DNA of 60,000 nucleotides from Liolophura sinensis (Eukaryota; Mollusca; Polyplacophora; Chitonida; Chitonidae), in the NCBI RefSeq assembly GCF_032854445.1, contig NC_088301.1:6372044-6432043 (forward strand), given 5' to 3'. A program made the translations under genes and the position numbers. The notes beneath the pieces were generated by a model. The model was not told where the DNA came from. It was given only the letters and a program-made list of their open reading frames with translations, and searched no databases. Below, piece after piece: positions 10,036 to 19,399 of this stretch; position 1 is the stretch's first letter, and each line of letters opens with the position of its first letter.

Positions 10036-13000
10036 CTGATAAGAATCAAAAACAAAATCATATTTACATGAAGTACCTTGTGTGGCGTAAATAAGGGGCG
10101 TAAATGCTTCAGCCTTATTTCACACACTACAAAATAGATTAGCAAATTTCAACAATCAAAAAGAAAACTGGAGGATAACATATAATGTTACTTATGAGTG
10201 TAGCAGTCTATCAATTCTCAGGGGTTGGTTTCATTTCAAAATAACATTTACTATCATTTCAAATAACTGAGTTCTTTCGCTCTGAGTTCAAGTCCAGCTC
10301 ATGCTGGCTTCCTCTCCGCCCGTACGTGAGAAGGTCTGTCAGCAACCTGCAGATGGCTGTGGGTTTCCCCCGCAATCTGCCCGTTTTCTTCCCACCATAA
10401 TGCTGGTCGCCATAGTATAAGTAAAATATTCTTGAGTACAGCATAAAACACCAATCAAATATATAAATAAATAAACACTGCACATCTTTTCATACCACCA
10501 GATAACAAATTGTACTCAAGGTTGCCTTAAAATGCACAGAAACATCAGCAGGAGGTCAGCAGCAAGTCACAACTGTGAGCAGATGACTTACTAGAAATCT
10601 GACTGGAAAACTTTCTCACCTCAGCTTTGACGTGGTGATCTGGGGCTGTGTTAGCTGCGGTCAGGCACAGCCATATCATCACCCCAGCACTCAGCAGTAC
10701 TACCCCTGTCAGAATTAACCGCGGCAGCCCTGTCTTACTGGAGATGCATGACAACCAATCAGAGGACTGAAAATTGTTCGGGTCAACAGCTAAGCTATAA
10801 CTAGAAGGACCATCTTCCCGGATCGATCGCAACTGAGATCTCTTGGAGTCTGGTGTGGCAGCGCTGTCCAGGGGGAATAAGTTTGTCTCCAAGTGAAATG
10901 GAGTGTTAAATCCATCACCTGAAAATGAAGTGGATAACAATCTGCATGAACAATCCACTGTCAAATTTTGTATGGACATGCTCTTTGGCGTTATATTTTT
11001 TACTGCTACATAATTTCTCTTAACTTAATGGATAAAGCAGCACAATACCATCCAACCAGTATAGTCTCGTACCCAAAATCAAATTAAAAATGTGCATAAA
11101 TTGCACTAAAAGTTGCTCTTTCATAAGCAAAGAAGTTGAGGAAGTTAAATGTATTTCTTTGTTCGTTATTTGATTGTTGGTTTACGCCATACTGTGACAT
11201 TTAGTTTCTAACAGTGTTCACAAGACAAGGGCAGAACCACCCTGCCCTGTATGAGAAAGCCACCAAGAAATGCACAAAGAAACCACGCTTCACATATCTG
11301 CTGAACGGGCAAGGCTGCCTCTAGGACTCCTACAGCTAGCTGGAGTCTCCAAAACTCCAAAATGGTTTAAAGTACTTCTCACTTTATTCAAGTCATACAT
11401 TCTACTTCCTTCTGAAAAATCATCCACCTTTATATAGGATCACTTCAAAGGTTTTCTGTGAAGTTTGTTTAATCCCTCATGAGAAAAACTTGTGTATTGG
11501 CAAAAAAAGCATCATTTTAAGGCCTTTATGTTCTTCTACAAGTGTATCCATGCATAAAACATTAGGTGAAATACTGTACATGTGAACATTAAACCTTCAA
11601 TGCACGATCTTTCCACTTGGCTTACAGTTCTACTTACCTGGAGTCTTTCTTTAAGCTGAACAAACTAATGTAAATCATGTACTGTCTGCATTAAACCCAC
11701 CTTGCAGGTTTTCTCGGATATATTCCCTTGGCTGGGATTGGACAACCACCAACTGACCATTGTCCTGCTGCATGTACAGTGACCACTGGACTGTCATGTG
11801 CTCCTTGACCTTGTCAAACATGTTGCTGTAGAAGCTATGTACATACATCAGCGGGTAAAGGAAATGAGTGTCCAGGTCTTCTGGCTGCTCCTGTAATACC
11901 AGATACTGTAATTCAACCTTTTCGCATGATTGGAAGGTGTTTATGTAATCCTATTCTGAAGGCATTATTCTGTGTAGACTGATAATATTTTATTTCTTAC
12001 GAAGCCCTGAAATTGGCCAATACAATCAATGTAGATTTGTCTCCAAACTCAAATTAAGAATGAGCATAAATTACTCTGAAAGTTGTGCTTTCATATGTGA
12101 AAAGTTGAGGAATTGGGACAATACTACTTCACAACTGACTGTCTAACTCAGGTCAGCTGCATGTTTCTGTTTATTTATTTCTTTGATTGCTGTTAAACAC
12201 GATTCTCAAGAATGCCTCAGTTTAACCTAGTAGCAAAATGTGGTATTGACTGAGTTATTTATTTGATTTATCTGATTGCTGCTGATGATTTTTCAAAAAT
12301 TTTTCACCTTTACATGAATCGTCGCTGGTCAGTTTTTCAGACGAAGGAGACCAGATTTCCCAGAGAGGCTGAGGCACTGCCCCAAAATTTTTTACCTTTT
12401 AACTTAAACTTGCAATCATTACAGCAGACATTGGATTTAAACTCACAACTTTCAGCGCAGTCCCATTAAAAGTATATAATAGACAGCAAAAGCCTGAAGG
12501 ACAAGCGTAAGCAGAATTTATATACTACTCAGGTCATACACTGTTTATGCATTTCCTGTATTTATCTGATTAGTCGTTTCCGCTAAACTAAAGAATACTT
12601 CCCACAAAACAACTGTTGCCAATGTTATGGTGGGAGGAACTAGGGCAAAGGGCATGAGAAACCATTCTCAAGTTTCTGTCAGACCTTTCCTCGTATGACC
12701 AGAGAGGAAGCCAGCATGATCTCACAGCGACCTCACTGCTGTGCTATCATGCTCACCACTCAGCCTAGGAGGCCTCTATATCCTGTCTCATCACAAACTT
12801 TAATCAACACAAAATCAGGTGGAATACAAAGCCAAGAAGTCTGTAGTCCTCACCCAATCTTTATTCCTCAGAGACAACGGTTGCTGATGCGAACAGCCAG
12901 TTTGGCAAGCCTCTGAGTCGTCTCTCTGATCATAAGCATCACTACAAGCTGCAAAGATATAACATGCTTCCATCATATCTGCATGTACAAAATAGTCCAC

Positions 13001-16000
13001 TAGGGGGAGCTGACAGACAACTCAGTTGCATGGTTTGTACAGAACTAACATGCATTACTCACACAAGGTTACATTTTATACATGAAAATGTACAGCTAAT
13101 GTACACATACCGACATACACCTCAACAAATAAGGCTAATTATTATTGCCAAACACTAGTATGCACATGTACGTCCAATTCTGCTTTCCTAATTCCTCAAC
13201 CTCTTCACATATGAAAAAGCAATCTTCAGTGCAACTTATACACATTTTTCTTTGATTTTGGAGACACTGGTTGGATTGGCCAGTTTCAGAGCTTCACAAA
13301 GAGTATAATTTTATTAGTCAACACAGAGTAATGCCTTCAGAATATGCTTGGATAAACACTTGCAAACAAATGAAAAGGTTGAAGAATTACTGTATTCAAC
13401 TTTGTCATTGGCAGAAACACCAATATGTCAAATTATGATGTTTAATATTGTAATCAATTTATAAGTACTATTTACAAGTATAATGGGGGCCTCCGTGGCT
13501 CAGTCGGTTAGCACGCTAGCGCAGCGTAATGACCCAGGAGCCTCTCACCAATGCGGTCGCTGTGAGTTCAAGTCCAGCTTATGCTGGCTTCCTCTCCGGC
13601 CGTAAGTGGGAAGGTCTGGCAGCAGCCTGCAGATGGTCGTGGGTTTCCCCCGGGCTGTGCCCGGTTTCCACCTACCATAATGCTGGCCACTGTCGTATAA
13701 GTGAAATATTCTCGAGTACGGCGTAAAACATCAATCAAACAAACAATCAAACAAGTATAATGGTAAATGTACATAATCAGTGCTTCCCGATGTGCTTTTC
13801 TTTCAGTTGAACTGTTACCTTCACATACATACCTTTAAAGGCAGAGCTCTTTTGTTACATTGGCATCACTTTGCTCTGCCAAGAATTCCATGATAGAAAA
13901 CAGTCGACATCCACGTCTACAGCTGGCATGCTGATAACTCTGCAAAAATGATGGAACAGATCAAGAGAAAGTTCCCCTGCACTCCCCCCCCCCCCCCCCC
14001 CCCCGCGCCAAGTTATTGTGTGTGCTTGCCTGCTAACCACTCCATGATAGAGGCCCCTGTATTAACATATATGTTTACATGTATTCATATATTTGAGTCC
14101 AGTATTGCACCGTACTCAAGAAACAACCATCCACAGACCTTTCTATTTCTTTCACCCATACACAATCAGAAAGAAATATTTTTATTTCTTTATTATATGG
14201 TTCAAATGGAAGCCAGAATGTTTCTTTAGCCACAGAGGCAGATACTAACTTAGGTGTTTTCTTTTTATTCGTGTTTTGAGACTGGTTTGTGGGGTTGAGA
14301 TCAGGTCACACGTTACACTGCTAGCCTATGAGAGAACAATAGCAATGAATTGCTTGACTTGGTAAACCAGACGCGCCTCTGCAAGATGTATATTCAATCT
14401 AGCAACTATCATAAAATCATGCCTTTTTCCTTGCTCTAGTTTGCCACAGCCACACCTCATCTCACCTAAACCTGTGCGTGAGCATCTGAGACTCCTAAAA
14501 TGCCGACTGGAATTATTAATCAAGGACTTTACTGCTAGAGAACAAACTTTTTGCATCATTTGCAGGTACTGGGAATCCTCACATTTATTTTTTCAACAAA
14601 CCAGATTTAGTGTTGCCCTGTTGACTGGTAAAGTCATAATACATGCCTATGTGTGACTACATGTAGATGTGTAATAACAATCAAGCCACCCACCCCACTC
14701 CCTCCCCTCTCCAGTTCTGTTTAAAGCACAAAGCAGTCTTCAGTATGATAGTGTATTGCACTTACAGTTGAACACTGTCTCAGTATTTGCTCTCTACATA
14801 ATTATGTCCATGTATTCTGTAAATGCAGTCCACAGTTTGCACATCCCTGATGTAATGATTTGTGCTCCATTGAATACAGTTGCATGTTCATATATAAAAC
14901 AAAACAATATTAATCTAATAATAGCCATCATGCTTAACAACACAGGAGCTCATTTCTACCAGCAGTCTAATCTAGTCTCTCAATGCATACTAGGGGCCTA
15001 TACTATAGTGTCTGTTGACAATGAGACAAGATTTGACTAAACGCAGATACAAGAGGTCCTGTGCTTTGCAGTGAGTACAACAGACATAAGTCGCAGAATG
15101 TAACTCTCTGCATCGAGTAACACAAAGTGTTGGGACAGTTATGGGGAATAACTGCTTCTAATGTGTCGGACTGAAGGCAAGCCACATTTGCCACGTTTGC
15201 CACATCTTCACACTCGATTCCCTAGCACAAATCGAGTGGTGCTAATAATCAACTAACCTGTCCTGAGTCTCACTGAACCAAACACAATCCATGACAACCA
15301 CACAAATTTACAAAATAAATACATTTTCAGACCCTGCACTCACTGTAGCTGCCATCTCGTTCTGATAGTTGAACACACAAGTCACATGATCAATGTGAAC
15401 GACGAAAGAAATAAGGCCGTTCAAGGGAGATAATACCTGATAATGGTAATCATTATAGTAACACTAGGCAAGCCTAGTCGTTCATTTGGCTGGTTCACTC
15501 CCTGTCGTCAGATGGCAATATTCATTGCCTTCAGTCTCGTTTGTTCTTGCAAGTGATCAATATGGTGACAGGCAGATTATGGCCACAGTGGGTGTAGTGT
15601 CTGAAAATGTATTTATTTTGTGAATTTGTGAAGTTGACATGGATCGTTTCTGGTTTGAAAAACTCAAAACAGGTTAGCTGATTATGGGGCCCACTCAGCT
15701 GACATCGATTTAGGCTAGGGCCGATTTAATCCGCATGTGAAGAAGCTGTAAATGTGGCTTACTGTCGATCCAACACATTAGGAACAGTTATTCCCCATAA
15801 CTCTCACAACACTTCGTGTTGCTCGATACAGAGAGTTACAGTATGAAAACTAGAAAGCTGCTAATGAACATACAAGTCTGTACTGCAACCATCAGGAATT
15901 AACCAATCGACCAGTTCCTGTCAACAAAACAACAATGACATGACTGTGCGTAACTCCTGAGACCGTATAGGCCTACATAAGTTGCTTCGTTAGTCCATAA

Positions 16001-16180
16001 CAACAAAACAGTAATTGGTTATACCTTTTCATTTGTATGAGGTGAATAAGTATCAGTGCACAAATCTACACATGGCGATGCATCCCTAAGAAGTGTGTCG
16101 AACAAATCAGCATTAGATCGAGATACAAGGCATAAAACTGTAAAAATCAACAAAAAACAGACAACCCTGCAGCCTGCCAT
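9904..16180 (-). CDS. TMEM59: TMEM59 (transmembrane protein 59), six coding exons, with one-base disruption in exon 2
   Basis: Golgi/endolysosomal type I glycoprotein that in mammals affects glycan processing and endosome-linked autophagy. Coding exons: 16180-16025, 13939-13833, 12948-12854, 11890-11701, 10918-10620, 10035-9904. Every exon edge has AG/GT and phases agree, except that exon 2 has one surplus base. Allowing for it the product would be 325 residues, against 323 for human from memory. Visible parts: signal peptide (about 1-24), CxxxC-type Cys-rich lumenal motifs including CRRGCRLFS and ACSDAY, an N-V-T sequon, a conserved middle around FDKVKEHM, one membrane segment (about 250-271), and the hallmark cytoplasmic KLSINGDLEY matching human KLSIYGDLEF. 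I chose the ATG at 16180 (context AAGATGG) over the in-frame ATG at 16207, whose -3 base is C and which would add nine residues before the signal peptide. Confidence 0.93.
10280..10474 (+). mobile_element. SINE family 1, 5'-truncated, in TMEM59 intron 5
   Basis: Matches the SINE at 13485-13754 from its B-box region ('gagttcaagtccagctc') through the central domain and the tail 'aaacaccaatcaaatatataaataaataaa'. The tRNA-like head with A box is missing. Inserted antisense to TMEM59. Confidence 0.8.
10620..10918 (-). CDS. TMEM59: TMEM59 coding exon 5: stalk and transmembrane segment
   Basis: Acceptor TTTTCAG|GTGATGG, donor GCTGAG|GTGAGA. The first two bases complete a Gly codon begun in exon 4. 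It holds a Ser/Asp-rich stalk, then the membrane span LILTGVVLLSAGVMIWLCL and the juxtamembrane HHVKAE. Confidence 0.9.
11064..11146 (-). mobile_element. MITE family A, partial copy
   Basis: Reverse complement of the left half of the roughly 210-bp MITE seen at 38771-38969; ends in 'aagttgaggaagtta'. Lies in TMEM59 intron 4. Confidence 0.6.
11701..11890 (-). CDS. TMEM59: TMEM59 coding exon 4: lumenal middle
   Basis: Acceptor TTACAG|GAGCAG, donor CAAG|GTGGGT. 63 codons plus one base. Encodes YPLMYVHSFYSNMFDKV and WSLYMQQDNGQLVVVQSQP, parallel to human LVRSFWSDMMDS and WTFYLQADDGKIVIFQSKP. Confidence 0.9.
11906..12117 (-). mobile_element. MITE family A, full-length copy
   Basis: About 212 bp, bounded by 'CTGTAATTCAACCTTTT' on the left and 'AAAAGTTGAGGAATTGGG' on the right, which are imperfect terminal inverted repeats. 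The body is the reverse complement of the copies at 30219 and 38771. Sits in TMEM59 intron 3, only 15 bases from exon 4. Confidence 0.75.
12854..12948 (-). CDS. TMEM59: TMEM59 coding exon 3: second Cys-rich motif
   Basis: Acceptor TTTGCAG|CTTGT, donor GATTGG|GTGAGG. It encodes CSDAYDQRDDSEACQTGC, aligned with human CTEAYSQSDEQYACHLGC. An alternative acceptor 29 bases upstream (ATGCAG|ATATG) would also be open but gives extra residues between the two conserved cysteines. Confidence 0.88.
13187..13392 (+). mobile_element. MITE family A, full-length copy
   Basis: Starts CCTAATTCCTCAACCTCTTC and ends AAAAGGTTGAAGAATTACTG followed by TA. Its body shares 'ttggattggccagtttcag' and 'atgccttcagaatatgctt' with the other copies. 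Lies in TMEM59 intron 2, about 95 bases from the SINE at 13485. Confidence 0.75.
13485..13754 (+). mobile_element. SINE family 1, complete, with 13-bp target site duplication
   Basis: tRNA-derived head with A box TGGCTCAGTCGGTTAG and B-box-like GAGTTCAAGTCC, a conserved central domain ('ttcctctccggccgt', 'gtgggtttcccccgggc', 'ccataatgctggcc', 'gtataagtgaaatattc'), and a tail of CAAT/CAAA repeats. Flanked by the perfect direct repeat acaagtataatgg at 13474-13486 and 13751-13763. Insertion in TMEM59 intron 2. Confidence 0.92.
13833..13939 (-). CDS. TMEM59: TMEM59 coding exon 2, with in-frame stop caused by an extra base
   Basis: Acceptor TGCAG|AGTTAT, donor AAAG|GTATGT (very strong). It encodes ASCRRGCRLFSIMEF and NVTKELC, matching human ACQRGCRLFSICQF and NRTKLEC. 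The next codons read CTT TAA AG: a stop at 13837-13835, two bases before the donor. The exon is 107 bp, whereas 106 is needed to join exon 3 in phase; dropping one T/A from the TTTAAA run removes the stop and restores the phase together. So either a one-base assembly error/indel or a disabled allele. Confidence 0.88.
13983..14004. repeat. Poly-C tract in TMEM59 intron 1
   Basis: A run of roughly 20 C, about 44 bases upstream of the exon 2 acceptor on the minus strand. Such a homopolymer is prone to length error in sequencing. Confidence 0.7.
15098..15842. mobile_element. Large fold-back palindrome in TMEM59 intron 1
   Basis: Left arm 15098-15350 and right arm 15585-15842 are inverted copies of each other with substitutions and small indels (roughly 80% by eye). 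Matched blocks include 'gttatggggaataactg' (15138), reversed as 'cagttattccccataac' (15786), and 'acaaaataaatacattttc' (15312), reversed at about 15603-15621. About 230 bases of weaker pairing lie between. Looks like a fold-back type or long-TIR non-autonomous DNA transposon. Confidence 0.75.
16025..16180 (-). CDS. TMEM59: TMEM59 coding exon 1: signal peptide and first Cys motif
   Basis: 52 codons, ends in phase 0 at AAG|GTATAA. It encodes a short basic start, a hydrophobic run (VVCFLLIFTVLCLV), a likely signal peptidase site after SNA, and then DLFDTLL and PCVDLC, similar to the start of mature vertebrate TMEM59. Confidence 0.9.
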
Positions 16181-16305
16181 CTTGCCTTGATCAATAACAG
16201 AGATCATGTGACCTGTCGACGTTGTCCAGTACCTGAGTCCTTGTTACCTCCCCTGTTTCAACAACCTCGGTATGCCTAGACCCTTGTTACCTCCCCTGTT
16301 CTAAC
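16181..16305. promoter_or_regulatory. Short bidirectional promoter region with a duplicated element
   Basis: About 125 bases separate the TMEM59 start codon (minus) from the ATG at 16306 (plus). The perfect 19-mer CCTTGTTACCTCCCCTGTT occurs twice, at 16239-16257 and 16282-16300, on the plus strand. No TATA box is evident. Promoter role is inferred from position. Confidence 0.45.
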
Positions 16306-16578
16306 ATGATGTGTTTGACTCGAAATTTTATCAAGAAAGATTCCATGTTGGACTTTGACATACAAGGAAGCTTGATAAACTATGACCGGCCAGAGCTTCG
16401 TCATTTAGTTCAGTGTTTAAAAAGCTACAAGAGTGACAACAAGCCTATCGAATTTCTTCACAAAATCGTTTACTGTTCTGCATACGATTGTAAAAATAGA
16501 TGGTCGAAACTGGAGTCAGTTTTTTCAAGTTTCCATACGATTATATTAGACCCTCAGGAGGGCGTGAATTTACAGTAG
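16306..16578 (+). CDS. Unidentified ORF head to head with TMEM59, possible first exon
   Basis: 90 codons starting AACATGATG (A at -3) and ending TAG. Composition looks protein-like (charged and aromatic residues well mixed). The stretch ELRHLVQCLKSYKSDNKPIE followed by FLHKIV suggests a compact helical domain; the pattern reminded me of harmonin-homology domains, but that is weak. No strong splice donor is visible before the stop (GGC|GTGAAT at 16569 is poor). Could be a complete small gene, a first exon with a missed donor, or chance. I do not recognise it. Confidence 0.35.
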   Translation: MMCLTRNFIKKDSMLDFDIQGSLINYDRPELRHLVQCLKSYKSDNKPIEFLHKIVYCSAYDCKNRWSKLESVFSSFHTIILDPQEGVNLQ

Positions 16579-16599
16579 GCACCACACCGGTACAAGTTA

Positions 16600-18948
16600 G
16601 AAGGATTTTTTACCCAGTAAGAACAGCCTTTGGCCAATCTGCTCTCGCCATTTTACATGTTATACAGCTGAAAGCTACGAGGGGGGTGCAGCTAAACTCG
16701 GAAGACCTGACTACAGTGGTAGGAAATCTCTCTACGACGACGTCAACACTTTTCACCTATGTATACATTTATATTGTATGCGACTATATATAGGCATAGG
16801 CCATTCGGAATGCCGACAATAACTACAGGTAATTGTCATTGCGTATAGGTATGAATTTGGAATCCGTTGGGGAATAGAATGATATTAAGTGTGAAGCGGA
16901 CTGAGGGAAAAAATAGTAAATAAATAATAAATTTTAAAGAAGAAAACATAAAAATGATGCCAAATCAGATGAAGGAGCATCAAAATTGATTTGCAAACAT
17001 GGTTTGTAATATTTGTCTCAATTTTTTCAGGAGGAAAGACTACACTGGAAAATAGTTCTGTATGGTGGGTATTTGGGACCACATTTTGATATTTATCGGG
17101 AAATTTGAAAATTGATTTCTTCATAAAGCAAACATTGTTGAACACAAACCACTACACTGTTTCAGATTACCGAACTAGATTGAGTATTACAGGTTTGCTC
17201 TCGACGAAGTCAGGAGAAAATGTATTTCATCAACTACATTACAATACATTCATATTCTCACCATGTAGGCACGGAAAATCTAACCATGGCCTCGTTTTAA
17301 ACCTAATGTTTCGCAGCGGATGGTCATGGATCCGTTGAACCTATACCGTTTAATATCACTAGAGAGTCTCAAAAGTGCTGGCATCAGTTGACCCACATTC
17401 GTGCGCCTAATACATTATAATCCTGCAAATTGTTCTGCACAGTAACCAGACATGGGTTTTTTCTTTGGAAACATACTTTTATGTGAGTGACCGTCTCGCA
17501 TTAAATAAGTGTTATCATAAATTAGAGTGGATAATTGTTAAAGTATACACTGTAACGAAATCATAAGTGAATCCTGCTTGAGAGCACATGTGATCGTCCA
17601 TTGTTAACATTAAGACATAGGGTGTAGCAGAATTATACGACTGAAAGCCACATTTATTACATATTTATTTAATTCATCGGTGAATCACTGCGTGCTCAAA
17701 AATTTTTCAGAAAGTTACATTTGTGGTGCAATAATTTCCCGACTTTTCGGCAGTGTCTAATGCCAAATAAGATATTTCACTGCAGTGTGATTGGAGTAGG
17801 TTACCTTTTGTGACCAATATACATCGCTTCAGTGCATGTTTGGAGTTTTGTTAGTCGCGCCCTTCCCAATAACAAGAGAATAGTATCAATAACCGTGTAT
17901 GCCAGTCATTTAATTGATTTAATTAATAGTGACTTGTTAATTTTGTTGCTTGAAGTAGTGTGCGTGTTAAGATTTATGTCAGATTTTTGATAGTGGGACA
18001 ATATTGAAAAACTGGTACCGATAGGTGAAACACACCATTTAATGACACATCCTCGCAGGTGAAAAAATAAATAAATATTAGTAATGATAGAGGGGGTTAG
18101 GGCATAACGGACCCAGGGGGCAAAACAGACTTTTGTACCACTATTTATGCGATTTATGGGACCACGTATGGTCATTCCCAGTGTTAGATATAGCTCTTTG
18201 TACGACATAAACATTTTTGTTGATGATAAATGTCGACAAATTGTAATCCTAGAGGCTGGGCAAAATTTTGATCACCTTTGATCTATAATAAGCATGTTTT
18301 TACCCATGATGCTCAAAGATGTTGTGGGTATCTAAGTTTTATTAGTTTTCACGACCGTATCATCAAGTTAAAAAAAAAGAAGACGAAGAGGTGAACGATT
18401 GGTGAGCGTCTTTTAAAACGTGTCATATACAAGTGAATGTGGGCAATTAACTCTGAAATCATTATTTATTGAAATCTTTCTAATTCTTTCTATAACAACT
18501 GTTTTGTTATACGTTAAAGTGAGTATGCTTTATAGTTAAAATTCATCTGCTATTGAAATGTGAAAAAAGGTTATTGAAAACTCTGTATATAGAAGTGAAA
18601 AAATTTAGATTTGTGCCTCCTCCACACCAGTATGCATGAGTAAGCCTACCGTACCATCGCTGTTGCACAACTATCTGTATCACTCGTGGTTATGACATTA
18701 CAAATCGTTAAAAAGGATTAAAAAGCGTAATACCATTGCAGAGTTAGGTGTAAAATGTCTAATGGAGCAAAACGGCGGGACCCCAGGGTGTGTGATTTTG
18801 CTTACTTTGTGCTAAACATCACAAAGGCAAAGAGTTAGGCAAACACTGTTTAGGCCTACTTAAACTTCACGTGGGCTACTTCACTGTTTATAAGCTATAG
18901 GCCTATATTTGTTGTCTTTTCTTTTTATTTATTTATTTTGCTAATTTA
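16600..18948. other. Intergenic stretch, no gene seen
   Basis: AT-rich, with many stops in all frames. ORFs up to about 100 codons (16500-16793, 17906-18214) show no motif. If the ORF at 16306 is a first exon, its intron would be here; AGTG|GTAGGA at about 16720 is a possible donor but in another frame. Confidence 0.4.
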
Positions 18949-19040
18949 TTTATTATTTATTTGATTGGTACTTACGCCGGTCAGCATTATGGTGTGAGAA
19001 AACTGGGCAGAGCCCGGGTGAAATCCACGACCATCCCACG
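18949..19040 (-). mobile_element. SINE family 1, internally deleted fragment
   Basis: Reads 'tttatttgattggtacttacgcc', then 'cagcattatggtgtgagaaaactgggcagagcccggg', then 'ccacgaccatccc': tail and part of the central domain, missing the segment between them. Confidence 0.7.
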
Positions 19041-19207
19041 TAAGCTTACGTCTAACTTTGTTAGCTTCGCCGTGTTAATTCATGAAGACATGTATTTCAG
19101 TCAAACATCTCTTTATTAAACCGAGTTCCCACGAACTTGAACTACACGGAAAAAAAAACTGATGTCGCCATCTAACACAACGACCTGTGTCGTTTCACTC
19201 AACACCG

Positions 19208-19366
19208 AAATGTGGGAAGGTCTGGCGGCAACTTGCGGATGATCGTGGGTTTCCCCCATGCTCTGCCCGGTTCCTCCCACCATAATGATGGCCGCCGTCG
19301 TATAAGTGAAATATGCTTGAGTACGGCGTAAAACACCAGTGAAATGAATGAATTAATAAATTAACA
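19208..19366 (+). mobile_element. SINE family 1, 5'-truncated
   Basis: From 'gtgggaaggtctggcggcaac' through 'tttcccccatgctctgcccgg' to 'gcgtaaaacaccagtgaaatg'. Opposite orientation to the fragment at 18949-19040. Confidence 0.8.
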
Positions 19367-19399
19367 CAGAAATGTTGCCCCTGCACAGAAATTTATTCC

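Noticed and set aside
13485-13570. tRNA gene
   Set aside because: It is the tRNA-like head of a complete SINE with target duplication; the arms do not pair as in a true tRNA.
13568-13774. A seemingly conserved small protein repeated at 10259, 13568, 19195, 26587 and 51473
   Set aside because: All are antisense readings of SINE family 1, so the similarity comes from the transposon.
16306-16578. TCEANC2 as divergent neighbour of TMEM59
   Set aside because: The ORF does not resemble TCEANC2 as I recall it; only the head-to-head arrangement is alike.
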